DNA of 64,000 bases from Alienimonas sp043951915 (lineage in GTDB: Bacteria; Planctomycetota; Planctomycetia; Planctomycetales; Planctomycetaceae). Numbering within the stretch: position 1 is the stretch's first letter; each line of letters begins with the position of its first letter. The position numbers were made by a program, and so were the translations under genes. The notes below the pieces were generated by a model. The model did no database searches. It saw only the letters and a program-made list of their open reading frames with translations, and was not told the DNA's origin. Shown in pieces: positions 48,946-58,051 of the stretch. Location of the stretch: assembly GCF_043951915.1 (NCBI RefSeq), contig NZ_JBINJD010000006.1, forward strand, positions 1 to 64,000. The letters run 5' to 3'.

Positions 48946-49827
48946 ATGAGCATTCTCGTCGACTCCGCCACCAAGGTCCTCACGCAGGGGATCACCGGGT
49001 CGGCGGGCCTGTTTCACTCCCAGCAGTGCCGGGAGTACGGCACGCCGCTGGTCGGCGGGGTGACCCCCGGCAAGGGCGGCACGGAGGTGGACGGCTTTCC
49101 GGTCTGGAACACCGTGGACGAGTGCGTCGAGGAAACCGGGGCGAACTGCTCCCTGATCTTCGTCCCGCCGCCCTTCGCCGCCGACGCGATCATGGAGGCC
49201 GCCGACGCCTTCGAGAGCCGCGGCGGCGGCCTGATCGTCGCCATCACCGAGGGCATCCCGGTGTTGGACATGGTCAAGGCGTACGACTTCGTGGCGAAGA
49301 CGAAGTCCCGGCTGATCGGCCCGAACTGCCCCGGGATCATCACCCCCGGCGTGGCCAAGATCGGCATCATGCCCGGCTACATCCACACCCCGGGCCGGAT
49401 TGGCCTGATCTCCAAGAGCGGCACCCTCACCTACGAGGCCGTCTGGCAGCTCTCCAACGTCGGCCTCGGCCAGAGCACCGCGGTGGGCATCGGCGGCGAC
49501 CCGATCATCGGCACCACCTTCATCGACCTGCTCGAACTGTTCGAGCAGGACGACGACACGGACGCGATCCTGATGATCGGCGAGATCGGCGGCGACGCCG
49601 AGGTGCAGGCCGCCGAGTACATCAAGGAACACGTGACCAAGCCGGTCGCCGGGTTCATCGCCGGCCGCACGGCCCCCCCGGGCAAGCGGATGGGCCACGC
49701 CGGGGCGATCATCTCCGGCGGCAGCGGCACGGCGGAGGAGAAGATCGCCGCCCTGAAGGCCGCCGGCGTCGAAGTCGCCGAAAGCCCCGCCGACATGGGC
49801 GCCGCGGTGCAGCGGGCGATGAAGTAG
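48946..49827 (+). CDS. sucD: Succinyl-CoA synthetase alpha subunit
   Basis: CoA-binding, transiently phosphorylated subunit of succinyl-CoA synthetase. It has 293 residues. The start (MSILVDSATKVLTQGITGSA) leads to the CoA-binding Rossmann domain with GGVTPGKGGTEVDGFPVWNT. The ligase domain has IGPNCPGIITPG, SKSGTLTYEAVWQLSNVGLG and the phospho-His motif GHAGAIISGGSGTAEEK near residue 250. It pairs with sucC immediately upstream. Confidence 0.96.
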   Translation: MSILVDSATKVLTQGITGSAGLFHSQQCREYGTPLVGGVTPGKGGTEVDGFPVWNTVDECVEETGANCSLIFVPPPFAADAIMEAADAFESRGGGLIVAITEGIPVLDMVKAYDFVAKTKSRLIGPNCPGIITPGVAKIGIMPGYIHTPGRIGLISKSGTLTYEAVWQLSNVGLGQSTAVGIGGDPIIGTTFIDLLELFEQDDDTDAILMIGEIGGDAEVQAAEYIKEHVTKPVAGFIAGRTAPPGKRMGHAGAIISGGSGTAEEKIAALKAAGVEVAESPADMGAAVQRAMK

Positions 49828-49859
49828 CGGGCGGGACGGCGAGGATTCTTCCCGCCGGC

Positions 49860-49865
49860 TAGGGT
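49860..49865 (+). promoter_or_regulatory. Candidate -10 element (TAGGGT), 6 nt before the DUF5722-like gene
   Basis: TAGGGT ends 6 nt before ATG 49872 and lies in GCTAGGGTGGGGCG, the same 14-nt string found before purA at 43229. Leaderless transcription is suggested. Confidence 0.4.
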
Positions 49866-49871
49866 GGGGCG

Positions 49872-51974
49872 ATGCTCACGCTCGCCCCGCTCCTGCTGAT
49901 TTTGTGCGGCCCATCCGACGTCCCGCTGACGTGGGACGCCGCCGCGGCCCACGACCTGACGATCACGCCGATGGACGACGGGGCGACGCTGACGACGACC
50001 GGCGCCGACCCGTACGTCCCCCTGCGGCCGCTCGACCCCGCCGCGGCGGAGCCGGACGCCGTCGTGCTCGAGTTCGAGTACCTCTGCCCGGACGGCGTCG
50101 ACGGCCTGCGGGTCTACTACGGCTCGCCGTTCGCGGAGTTACGATCGATCGACGCCGGGCCGCTGGCGAAGGCGGAGGGCTGGGCCCGGTTCGCGGTGAA
50201 CCTCCGTGAGGCGTCCGGCGGCCGCTGGACCCCGGCGACGCGGGAGCTGCGGCTGGATTTCGGCCGCCGCGCCGGTGTGGCGCTGAGCGTCCGCGGTTTG
50301 CGACTGCGGCCGCTCAACGAATCGGAACGTCGCTCCGCCGCCGAGCGACAGCGGGAACGCGACCGCAAGCGGCGCGACGCCGCGGCGGTGCAGGCGGTGC
50401 TCGACGCGGACTTCCCCTCGGCGATCGAGCGGGTCGTCGCGTTGGAGGAGGAGATTCGGCTGGTCGGCCGGGCGGAGCGGCCGGCGACGCTGGTGGAAAT
50501 CTTCCCGTGGGCGCCGACGGCGATGCGGATCGAGGCGGCGCACGCCCGGGCCGTCGAGGAACTGCCCACGGGGCCGTTCAGAGCGCGCTTGCCGCGTTCG
50601 ACCGACGGGGGCGACCGCGTCACCTCCCGCTGGGCGCTCGCCCGGCGAGAGCGGGACCGTTGGGTCTTGAACTCTCACGTCGCCTATCCGACGGCCGTCG
50701 CCGCCCGCCGTGCTCTCGGACGCCTGGAGCCGCGGTCGGTAAAGGGGCTGGGCGGGATCTCCGACCGCGGGCCGCGGTCGGACTGGACCGAACTGGGCAT
50801 TCACAACGCCACGATCAACGTCCCGCTGAGCCTGTTCGTTCGCACGACCCCCGGGCCGGGGCGAACGCCGTTCCGCCACGCCGGGCGCACCTGGTACGCC
50901 GTCGACGACGCCCTCCGCCGGTACGACGCGCTCATCGGTCCGGCGACGGAGCAGGGAATCGTCGTCTCCGCGATCCTGCTGATCACGTTCTCCGAGAACG
51001 AGTTCGGTCGCACGTTGGCGCACCCGGAAGCGGTGAACGCTGGCGCCGCCTACGCCATGCCGAACCTCGCTACGGAAGAGGGCGTCGCGGCCTACGGGGC
51101 GGCGATCGCCCTGTTGAGCGACCGCTACGCCCGACCCGCGGACGGCTCGGCCGGCGAGGATCACGGCCGCATCGTCAATTGGATCCTGCACAACGAGATC
51201 GACCAGGGCGCCCACTGGACGAACATGGGCGAGCAGCCGCCGCTGCGGTATCTGGAGACCTACTACCGGGCGATGCGTCTGGCCCATGCCCTGACGCGGC
51301 GCAACGATCCGCACGCCCGCACCTTCGTCTCGCTGACCCACCACTGGGACCAGCCGCCCGACCCGACCTGGCGGACCTACGCGCCCAAGCGGTTGCTCGA
51401 AGACTTGGCGGCGTTGTCCCGGCGGGAGGGGGACTTCGAGTGGGGCGTCGCCTATCACCCCTATCCGGAAAGTCTCCTGCGGCCGACGCCGTGGAGCGAT
51501 CGTCTGCCGACCGACCGGGACGACACGCCGATGATCACCCCCCGCAATCTGGCCGTCCTCGAACGCTTTCTGCACCGCCCGGAGCTGCGGTTCCGCCCGC
51601 CTGGCGCCGTGGAGGGCGTCGTGCGGGGCGTGCTACTGTCGGAACAGGGGTTCCACACGCCGGAGACGGACGATCCCGCCGAGCGGGCGCAGCATGAACG
51701 GGTGCAGGCGGCGGCGTTTCTCTACACCTGGGATCGGCTGCGGGAACTGACGGTGGTCGAGGCGTTCCACAACCACCGCTGGATCGACCACCCGGGCGAG
51801 GGGCCGCTGCGACTGGGCCTGCGGCGCCAACCGACCCCCGAGGAACCGGACGGCCCAAAGAAGTTGGCGTGGGAGGTCTACCGAGACCTCGGCACTCCGG
51901 AAGAAGCGCGGTGGCGCTGGCTGCTGGACGCCGTCGGCGCCCCCGGCGGACCGGCGGAGCGGGACGATCCGTAA
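49872..51974 (+). CDS. DUF5722-like exported glycoside-hydrolase-type protein
   Basis: A 700-residue protein. A short hydrophobic N-terminus (MLTLAPLLLILCGPSD) suggests export; a Cys in this segment could be a lipid attachment site but the lipobox is imperfect. Residues 30-150 look like a beta-sandwich. From about 290 there is a TIM-barrel-like domain: DWTELGIHNATINVPLSLFV, GIVVSAILLITFSENEF, NWILHNEIDQGAHWTNMGEQ (the NE pair is typical of a catalytic acid position), SLTHHWDQPPDPTWRTYAPK, WGVAYHPYPESLL and LLSEQGFHTPETDD. I assign it to the DUF5722 group from memory. Likely polysaccharide-degrading; activity unproven. Confidence 0.65.
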   Translation: MLTLAPLLLILCGPSDVPLTWDAAAAHDLTITPMDDGATLTTTGADPYVPLRPLDPAAAEPDAVVLEFEYLCPDGVDGLRVYYGSPFAELRSIDAGPLAKAEGWARFAVNLREASGGRWTPATRELRLDFGRRAGVALSVRGLRLRPLNESERRSAAERQRERDRKRRDAAAVQAVLDADFPSAIERVVALEEEIRLVGRAERPATLVEIFPWAPTAMRIEAAHARAVEELPTGPFRARLPRSTDGGDRVTSRWALARRERDRWVLNSHVAYPTAVAARRALGRLEPRSVKGLGGISDRGPRSDWTELGIHNATINVPLSLFVRTTPGPGRTPFRHAGRTWYAVDDALRRYDALIGPATEQGIVVSAILLITFSENEFGRTLAHPEAVNAGAAYAMPNLATEEGVAAYGAAIALLSDRYARPADGSAGEDHGRIVNWILHNEIDQGAHWTNMGEQPPLRYLETYYRAMRLAHALTRRNDPHARTFVSLTHHWDQPPDPTWRTYAPKRLLEDLAALSRREGDFEWGVAYHPYPESLLRPTPWSDRLPTDRDDTPMITPRNLAVLERFLHRPELRFRPPGAVEGVVRGVLLSEQGFHTPETDDPAERAQHERVQAAAFLYTWDRLRELTVVEAFHNHRWIDHPGEGPLRLGLRRQPTPEEPDGPKKLAWEVYRDLGTPEEARWRWLLDAVGAPGGPAERDDP

Positions 51975-52043
51975 ACGCTCGCAACGGGCGGCCGGCCCCG
52001 CGATAACCCCGGGAAATCCCTGCTCCTCATTCGGCAGTCGACC

Positions 52044-52892
52044 GTGGCTCGCAAAAATTACCAGTACAGGTCCGGCGGACTGCTACTGACCGCGGTGGTC
52101 GCGCTACTGGCCTTCGGGGCGGCGGTGGACGTTGTGCTGATCCCGCTGAACCTGTGGGAAGTGTCGATCTACGAGCGGGCCGAGTCCCCGGACGTGGCGC
52201 AGGACTTCGCCCTGCAGGCTGACGCAGATTCGATGTCCGTCGCGGTGGGGGCCGCGGCCATCCTGGCGGTGCTGATCTTTCTCGTCACCGCGATCTGTTT
52301 CCTCTGCCTGACCTACCGGGCCGGGGCGAACGCTCACACGTTGGCCCCGCGGGTGCAGTACGCCGCCGGGTGGGCGGTGGGGTGGTACTTCGTGCCGTTC
52401 CTGAACCTCGTCCGGCCGTATCAGGCGATGGCGGAGTACTTCCGAGCCAGCCGGCCGCGGTCCGAGGGCGGCGTGCCGGAGCACTGGCAGGATAATCGCG
52501 TCCCCGGGCTGCTGCGGGTCTGGTGGGGTCTCTGGCTGCTGGGCGGCGTCCTCGGCCAAGTCAGCGCCCGCATGGCGATGCAGGAACCGGGCGTTGGAGA
52601 CTTCTCCATGGCGAAGACCGCCTGTTACCTGTCGATCGGAGAATCGCTGATCGGCGTCGCCAGCGCCGCGACGGCAATCTGGATGTTCCGCACGCTGTTC
52701 CACTGGCAGAGCGAACGGCGTCAGGAGAAGCGGTCCGAACCCGACGTCGGGGAAGGGCGGGACCTCGCCGCGACCTGTCGGGAGTGCGGCGAAGCGTTGC
52801 CCGTCGGAGCCGACGAGCCTGTCGCCGACCCCGACCGCTGCCCGATGTGCGGCGCTGAACATCCTGCCCGGCGGGACGAAGCGCTTGTTTGA
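52044..52892 (+). CDS. DUF4328-like membrane protein with C-terminal zinc-ribbon-like motif
   Basis: A 282-residue protein from GTG 52044 (MARKNYQYRSGGLLLTAVVA when initiated). Four membrane segments are visible: LLLTAVVALLAFGAAVDVVL, VGAAAILAVLIFLVTAICFL, LRVWWGLWLLGGVLGQVSAR and IGESLIGVASAATAIWMF. The loop YAAGWAVGWYFVPFLNLVRP followed by YQAMAEYFRAS is the DUF4328 hallmark. The C-terminal 45 residues carry CRECGEALPV and CPMCGAEHP, a zinc-binding pair. Function unknown. Confidence 0.75.
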   Translation: MARKNYQYRSGGLLLTAVVALLAFGAAVDVVLIPLNLWEVSIYERAESPDVAQDFALQADADSMSVAVGAAAILAVLIFLVTAICFLCLTYRAGANAHTLAPRVQYAAGWAVGWYFVPFLNLVRPYQAMAEYFRASRPRSEGGVPEHWQDNRVPGLLRVWWGLWLLGGVLGQVSARMAMQEPGVGDFSMAKTACYLSIGESLIGVASAATAIWMFRTLFHWQSERRQEKRSEPDVGEGRDLAATCRECGEALPVGADEPVADPDRCPMCGAEHPARRDEALV

Positions 52893-52907
52893 CGCCGCCC
52901 GGCCGAG

Positions 52908-53375
52908 TCAGGCCTCGGCCGCTTCGTAGAGGACCGGTTCGATCAGCTTGTCGAACTCGAACAGCTCCTCGTCCTTGAAATACAGATTTAACTCGCGGGC
53001 GGCGGCCTCCGGACCGTCGCTGCCGTGGATCAGGTTCATGCTGCGGCTTTGGCCGTAGTCGCCGCGGATCGTGCCGGGAGCGGCCTCGCGGCCGTTGGTG
53101 GCCCCCATCAGCGTCCGACAGACGGCGATCGCCCCGGGCCCTTCGGCGCACACTGCGACGACGGGGCCGCTGGTGATGAACCCTTCGAGGTCCGGATAGA
53201 ACGGCTTCTCGACGTGCTCCGCATAGTGTTGGCGGGACAGCTCCGGCGTGATGCGGAGCATCTTCGCCCCGACGATCTTCAGTCCCTTCCGCTCCAGCCG
53301 GGAGAGGATCTCCCCGGTCAGGCGCCGCTGGACGGCGTCCGGTTTGACGAGGATCAGGGTGCGTTCGAGGGCCAT
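52908..53375 (-). CDS. ndk: Nucleoside diphosphate kinase
   Basis: Transfers the gamma phosphate between nucleoside triphosphates and diphosphates. It has 155 residues from ATG 53375 (MALERTLILVKPDAVQRRLT). RKGLKIVGAKMLRIT, EGFITSGPVVAVCAEGPGAI and the active-site His in SMNLIHGSDGPEAAAREL are diagnostic. It lies 125 bp downstream of carA on the same strand, the gap being filled by a family C repeat. Both genes serve nucleotide supply. Confidence 0.96.
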   Translation of the reverse strand: MALERTLILVKPDAVQRRLTGEILSRLERKGLKIVGAKMLRITPELSRQHYAEHVEKPFYPDLEGFITSGPVVAVCAEGPGAIAVCRTLMGATNGREAAPGTIRGDYGQSRSMNLIHGSDGPEAAARELNLYFKDEELFEFDKLIEPVLYEAAEA

Positions 53376-53378
53376 GCG

Positions 53379-53500
53379 GGAAGGCGGAAGGATGAAGGCG
53401 AAAGGCGGAGGGGAAAGATGACACACCCCCGCCCGTTCCTCAACGCGACGCCGCAGTTCCTTCCGCCTTCCCCCCCCCCCTCGCCCTTCCGCCTTGAACC
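53379..53500. repeat. Intergenic inverted repeat, family C
   Basis: The left part (aaggcggaaggatgaaggcg...) and right part (ttccttccgccttccc..., cttccgccttgaacc) are imperfect complements around a GC-rich centre. The right part contains a run of eleven C (53470-53480). It fills the gap between carA and ndk. Confidence 0.75.
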
Positions 53501-54640
53501 TCACGCCTTCGACATCATCTCGCGGAAGCGGGCGAACAGGTGGCCGCTGTCGTGCGGGCCGGCGCTGGCTTCCGGGTGGTACTGCACCGCGAAGGCCGGA
53601 CGGGTCTTGTGGCGGATGCCGCTGACGGTGTCGTCGTTGAGGTTGATGTGGGTCACCTCCACGTCCGCCGGCAGGCTGTCCGCTTTGAGGGCGAAGCCGT
53701 GGTTCTGGCTGGTGATCTCGACCCGACCGGTCTCCTTTTCGAGCACCGGCTGGTTGGCGCCGCGGTGGCCGAATTTCAGCTTTTCGATCTCCCCGCCGCA
53801 GGCCAGCCCGAGCAACTGCTGGCCGAGACAGATGCCGAAGATCGGCACGCCGTCCTCCAGCAGCTCCCGAATCGTGCCGACGGCGTAGTCCAGCGGCCGC
53901 GGGTCGCCGGGGCCGTTGGAGAGGAAGATGCCGTCCGGCTTCTGGGCTTTCACCTCGGCGGCCGTCGCGGTGCCGGGCAGGACGGTCACCTTGCAGCCCA
54001 TCGCGGCGAGGTGGCGGGGAATGTTCCACTTCATGCCGTAGTCGATCGCCACCACGTGCGGCGTGTGCCCCGGCGTGGCCTGCGCGGCGCTGGGAGCGGC
54101 GAATTCGTGCAGCGGCTCGGCCCAGTCCCGGGGGGCGTCCGGCATGACCGTCTTGATGAGGTCCTGACCGACGATGTCCGGGCTGCTCTTGGCTTTCTCG
54201 ACGAGGGCGGCGTCGTCCAGCGTCTCCGTGGAGATTACCGCCGTCATCGCCCCGGCGCTGCGGAGCCGGCGGACCAGCGCCCGGGTGTCGACCCCGCTGA
54301 TCCCCACGACGCCCGCTTCCTCGAGGTAGGCCGACAGCGGCTTCTCGCTGCGGAAGTTACTGGGCCGGCGGCACAGCTCCCGCACGACGAACCCGCGGGC
54401 GGCAATCCCCTTGGACTCCACGTCGTCGGCGTTCACGCCGTAGTTGCCGATCTCCGGGTAGGTCATCGTCACGATCTGCCCGGCGTAGGAGGGGTCCGTG
54501 AGGATCTCCTGATAGCCGGTCAGACTGGTGTTGAAGACCGCTTCGCCGAAGGCTTCGCCGGTCGCGCCGAAGTGTTCGCCGGTGAACACGGTGCCGTCGG
54601 CGAGGGCGAGCTTGGCGGGGCGGGGCGACGTTTGCGGCAT
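53501..54640 (-). CDS. carA: Carbamoyl-phosphate synthase small subunit
   Basis: Glutamine-hydrolysing subunit that feeds ammonia to CarB for arginine and pyrimidine synthesis. It has 379 residues from ATG 54640 (MPQTSPRPAKLALADGTVFT); ATG 54694 is possible but adds a Pro-rich tail. The N-terminal domain has GEAVFNTSLTGYQEILTDPS and YAGQIVTMTYPEIGNYGVN. The class I glutamine amidotransferase domain has the nucleophile in FGICLGQQLLGLA, ITSQNHGFAL and the catalytic His/Glu in AVQYHPEASAGPHD. carB is not in the window. Confidence 0.96.
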   Translation of the reverse strand: MPQTSPRPAKLALADGTVFTGEHFGATGEAFGEAVFNTSLTGYQEILTDPSYAGQIVTMTYPEIGNYGVNADDVESKGIAARGFVVRELCRRPSNFRSEKPLSAYLEEAGVVGISGVDTRALVRRLRSAGAMTAVISTETLDDAALVEKAKSSPDIVGQDLIKTVMPDAPRDWAEPLHEFAAPSAAQATPGHTPHVVAIDYGMKWNIPRHLAAMGCKVTVLPGTATAAEVKAQKPDGIFLSNGPGDPRPLDYAVGTIRELLEDGVPIFGICLGQQLLGLACGGEIEKLKFGHRGANQPVLEKETGRVEITSQNHGFALKADSLPADVEVTHINLNDDTVSGIRHKTRPAFAVQYHPEASAGPHDSGHLFARFREMMSKA

Positions 54641-54701
54641 CGGGCGGGCGGGGGCGGGGGCCCCGGGGCGGGTCGAAGGGGGTTCGGGCGGCATCCTACG
54701 C

Positions 54702-54734
54702 AAAACGGCCCGGACGCTCGATGCGTCCGGGCCG
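54702..54734 (-). terminator. Intrinsic terminator after the ArsR-type gene
   Basis: A perfect 12-bp stem (54706-54717 with 54723-54734) with a 5-nt loop, followed on the minus strand by TTTTG. It lies 33 nt after the ArsR-type stop and before carA, so the two are separate transcripts. Confidence 0.8.
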
Positions 54735-54766
54735 CGGGCGGTCGATCAAACGCGTCGGGGGACGGG

Positions 54767-55303
54767 TTATTCGCTCTTGCTGAGCACGAACTCGTCGAAC
54801 TCGACCGCGTCCGTCTCCGGGTCGCGGACGGTGGCGAAGAACTCGGAGATCAACCCGACGAACCGCTGCTGGCGGATGCTGTAGAAGTTGTGCTTGCCGT
54901 CGCGGCGGGGCTCGATGATGCCCGCGTTGCGGAGCAGGGCGAGGTGGTGCGAGACCGCCGGCTGGCTCTGGGAGAGCCGCTTGCACAGGGCGGTCACGTG
55001 CAGTTCGCCCTCGCGAGCCAGGTACAGCAGGATCCGCAGCCGGGTCTCGTCGGAGAGCAGCTTGAAGACCTGCACGAGGTCCTGCTCCAGGGCGTCCGGC
55101 AGGACGGGGAACCGGCCGTCGGATTCGGCGTCCTGCTCCACGTCGGTCAGACCGGCGCCGAAGTCGTCCTCCAGGACGTCGTCGGAGCGGTGGGCCAACC
55201 CGGCCCGACCGGTCACGTTCGTGGCCGCGGTGCGGATGGAAGGGGAGGGGGCGTCGGCGTGACGAACGTCGTTAACCGGTTCGGCGACGGCGGTGGCGAG
55301 CAT
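54767..55303 (-). CDS. ArsR-family winged-helix transcriptional regulator with N-terminal extension
   Basis: A 178-residue protein from ATG 55303 (MLATAVAEPVNDVRHADAPS). The first 75 residues are an acidic, disordered-looking extension. The ArsR domain (about 80-165) reads QDLVQVFKLLSDETRLRILL, YLAREGELHVTALCKRLSQS, QPAVSHHLALLRNAGIIEPR and RDGKHNFYSI. The metal-sensing ELCVCDL motif is replaced by ELHVTALC with one Cys, so it is probably not an arsenic sensor. It is monocistronic, with its own terminator. Target unknown. Confidence 0.85.
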   Translation of the reverse strand: MLATAVAEPVNDVRHADAPSPSIRTAATNVTGRAGLAHRSDDVLEDDFGAGLTDVEQDAESDGRFPVLPDALEQDLVQVFKLLSDETRLRILLYLAREGELHVTALCKRLSQSQPAVSHHLALLRNAGIIEPRRDGKHNFYSIRQQRFVGLISEFFATVRDPETDAVEFDEFVLSKSE

Positions 55304-55781
55304 TGATAGAGGTCCGTGGTGTGGGTCGGCACAGAGGCCGGATATCGTAGTGTGGGTGGAGCCGACCCAAGGTCGGGAAAACGGTCGCACGTCAGTCTCA
55401 CGGGGAGGGCGGGCGTCCGATCAACGCATCCGCAAGCGGCGTGCCAAAGGCTCGTCGTCCGCGGGGCGTCCGCCGGAACGGCAATCCCGCGTCTGGCTTC
55501 GGCACGAGAGACTCGTGACGGCCGCTGGCCGGGGATGCGGGGGGAGACCCATCAGGCGGTTCGCAGGAGTCTTACAGTACGGGACTCGTAGTCAACAGTC
55601 GATTTCCGTGCCGCTGAGTCTTCATGCAGATTTTCGATTCCGTTGCTAGAGTTGCGTTCATTGCGAGGCCAATAGCGTCTGCACCCCGGTCACCGGTGAA
55701 AAAATGTCTTAGCCTCAGTGCGGCGAACGGCCGCGGCGTCTCGCCGACCGACCCTGCCCATTTGGCGGGCAGAGGCGCCTG
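55304..55781. other. Intergenic region between the ArsR-type gene and the SDR gene
   Basis: About 480 bp between divergent genes. It carries a TACGAT (55349-55344, minus strand) 40 nt before the ArsR-type start, a candidate -10. The part at 55600-55720 is less GC-rich (aaaaatgtcttagcctcag) and may hold the SDR promoter. Open frames here are short and unlike proteins. Confidence 0.4.
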
Positions 55782-56597
55782 ATGAATGATCCATCGCTCC
55801 CAATGCATCACGACCGTCTCATGCCGAATCCCATCTCCGGCCCGCCTGCTGGATTTGCGGCGCTGCCCGGCCGTTCGGCAGTCGTCACCGGCGCCAGCAG
55901 CGGGATCGGGGCCGCGATCGCCCGGGAACTGCACGCCGCCGGGGCGACGCTGTTTCTCACCTGCCGGGCCTCCGCGGATCGGTTGGCGGCCGTCGCCGAG
56001 GAGGTCTCCGCGGTCGGCCGGTTCGTCGGAGACCTGGCGGAGCCGGCGGAGCGGGACCGGCTGCTCGCCGAAGCAACCGCCGCCCTCGGCACGCCCGACG
56101 TGTGGGTCAACAACGCCGGCGTCGACCTGCTGACCGGCGCCGGCCGCTCGCTGTCGTACGAGGAGAAGCTCGCCGCCCTGCTGGCGGTGGACGTGACGGC
56201 CACGGTCGCCCTCTCCCGGGCAGTCGGGGCGGCGATGCGGGAGCGGGGCGGCGGGGCGATTCTGAACGTCGGCTGGGATCAGGCCGCGACCGGCATGGAC
56301 GGCGACAGCGGAGAGCTCTTCGCCGTCGCTAAGTCCGGCGTGATGGCCTTCACCCGGTCGCTGGCGGTCTCGCTGGCGCCGGAGGTGCGGGTGAACTGCG
56401 TCGCCCCCGGCTGGATCCTCACCGCCTGGGGCGAAACCGCCCCGAACGAGTGGCAGGCCCGGGTCATGCGGGAGACGCCTCTCAAACGCTGGGGCACGCC
56501 GGAGGACATCGCCCGCTGCGCCCGCTGGCTGTGCAGCGACGCCGCCTCCTTTGTGACCGGGCAGGTCGTGAACGTGAACGGCGGGGCCGTCCGGTGA
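55782..56597 (+). CDS. Short-chain dehydrogenase/reductase-type protein lacking the catalytic Tyr
   Basis: A 271-residue Rossmann protein. The NAD(P) motif VVTGASSGIGAAIARELHAA and VWVNNAGVDLL are intact. Where SDR enzymes have YxxxK, this reads FAVAK (LFAVAKSGVMAFTRSLAVSL), and the catalytic Ser region reads LNVGWDQAA, so both Tyr and Ser are replaced. The C-terminal RVNCVAPGWILTAWG and FVTGQVVNVNGG are normal. ATG 55782 has GAGG upstream; ATG 55821 is an alternative. It overlaps the DUF6513 gene by GTGA, so the two are translationally coupled. Possibly a pteridine-related reductase or a cofactor-binding partner; inferred from context. Confidence 0.83.
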   Translation: MNDPSLPMHHDRLMPNPISGPPAGFAALPGRSAVVTGASSGIGAAIARELHAAGATLFLTCRASADRLAAVAEEVSAVGRFVGDLAEPAERDRLLAEATAALGTPDVWVNNAGVDLLTGAGRSLSYEEKLAALLAVDVTATVALSRAVGAAMRERGGGAILNVGWDQAATGMDGDSGELFAVAKSGVMAFTRSLAVSLAPEVRVNCVAPGWILTAWGETAPNEWQARVMRETPLKRWGTPEDIARCARWLCSDAASFVTGQVVNVNGGAVR

Positions 56598-58051
56598 GCG
56601 ACGGGGACGAACAGGCGCCCGGGCAGAACCGCTGGCGGGGGGAGCGGGTCCTGTTCGTCACCGGCACGCTGGCGGAGCCGGCCCTGCGGCGGACGCTCGG
56701 CCCGCTGGGCGAGCGGCACGGCTTCGCCTGGGAGATCGCCGTGCCCGGGGTGCAGGTGGCGGCGCTGACGCACACGAAACTCCTCCTGAACCGCCTCGGT
56801 TCGCTGCTGGACGACCTCGGGGGCCGCTTCGACCGGGCCGTGCTGCCCGGTCTGTGCGACGCCGACCCGGCGGCGCTGAAGGAGCGGTTCGGCCTGCCGT
56901 TCGTTCGCGGGCCGAAGGATTTTCACGACCTGCCGGCGTTCCTCGGCGACGACGACCGCGACCCGCCGGACCTGTCGCGGTGGGACATTGAAATTATCGC
57001 CGAGATCAACCACGCCGCCCGCCTGTCGGACGCGGAGGCCGTCGCGACCGCCGCGGCTCTGCGGGCGGACGGGGCGGACGTGATCGACGTCGGCGCCACG
57101 CCCGGCGCCCCCGCGGCCCGCGTCGCGGACCTGGTGCGGTTGCTGAGGGGCGAGGGGCACCGGGTGAGCGTGGACAGCTTCGACCGCGGCGAGGTGACCG
57201 CCTCCGTCGAGGCCGGCGCCGAGCTGGTTCTCTCCTGCAACGGCACGAACCGCGACTGGGCGGTGCCGCTGGGAAAGGACACGGGGGCGGAGTTCGTCGT
57301 GATCCCCGACGAGCCGTCGGACCTCGACAGCCTGTACCGCACCGCCGACGCGCTGGGCGAGGCCGGCGTCGCCCATCGGCTGGACGCGATCCTGGAGCCG
57401 ATCCACTTCGGCTTCGCGGCGTCGCTGGACCGCTACTCCGAGGTGCGCCGCCGCCGGCCGGAGGCGGCGATGCTGATGGGGGTCGGGAACCTCACCGAAC
57501 TGACCGGCGTCGACTCCGCCGGGGTGAACGCCCTGCTGGCGGGGTTCTGTCAGGAGCGGCGAATCTTCAGCGTGCTGACCACCCAGGTGATCCCCTGGGC
57601 CCAAAGCAGCGTGCGGGAACTGGACGCCGCCCGCCGGCTGATGCGCTGCGCCGCCGACCGCGGGACCGTGCCGAAACATCTGAGCGACGCCCTGGTGATG
57701 CTCCGTGATCCCCGGCCGCGGGTGGCGACGCCGGCGGAAATCGAAGAGCTGGCGGCCTCGGTGACGGACCCGAACTACCGGGTGCTGATCGACGGGCGGA
57801 ACATTCACCTCTTCAATCGCGACGGCCGGCACGTCGGCCGGGATCCGTTCGCCCTGTTCGACGCCGCGGAGGCCGCCGCGACCGCCGCGGGGCGGCCGCT
57901 GTCGGCGTCGCACGCCTTTTACCTGGGGCACGAGTTGGCGAAGGCGGCGACGGCCCTCACGCTGGGGAAGGGCTACGTGCAGGACGAAGCCTTGCGGTGG
58001 GGGATGCTGACGCGGGCGGAGGAGAGCGCAATCGACCGCCGGAGAAAGTAG
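56594..58051 (+). CDS. DUF6513 / dihydropteroate-synthase-like protein
   Basis: A 485-residue protein from GTG 56594. The N-terminal part (VLFVTGTLAEPALRRTLGPL ... FAWEIAVPGVQVAALTHTKL) matches DUF6513; residues 130-390 are a pterin-binding TIM barrel related to dihydropteroate synthase (IIAEINHAARLSDAEAVATA, ADVIDVGATPGAPAARVADL, HRVSVDSFDRGEVTASVEAG, LVLSCNGTNRD). The C-terminal 90 residues include YRVLIDGRNIHLFNRDGRHV. The canonical folP signatures are altered, so it is not ordinary FolP. Such proteins occur with tetrahydromethanopterin genes in methylotrophs and planctomycetes. It lies upstream of pabB and pabA, which make the pABA moiety. Its role in pterin-C1-carrier synthesis is inferred. 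Confidence 0.8.
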   Translation: MSDGDEQAPGQNRWRGERVLFVTGTLAEPALRRTLGPLGERHGFAWEIAVPGVQVAALTHTKLLLNRLGSLLDDLGGRFDRAVLPGLCDADPAALKERFGLPFVRGPKDFHDLPAFLGDDDRDPPDLSRWDIEIIAEINHAARLSDAEAVATAAALRADGADVIDVGATPGAPAARVADLVRLLRGEGHRVSVDSFDRGEVTASVEAGAELVLSCNGTNRDWAVPLGKDTGAEFVVIPDEPSDLDSLYRTADALGEAGVAHRLDAILEPIHFGFAASLDRYSEVRRRRPEAAMLMGVGNLTELTGVDSAGVNALLAGFCQERRIFSVLTTQVIPWAQSSVRELDAARRLMRCAADRGTVPKHLSDALVMLRDPRPRVATPAEIEELAASVTDPNYRVLIDGRNIHLFNRDGRHVGRDPFALFDAAEAAATAAGRPLSASHAFYLGHELAKAATALTLGKGYVQDEALRWGMLTRAEESAIDRRRK

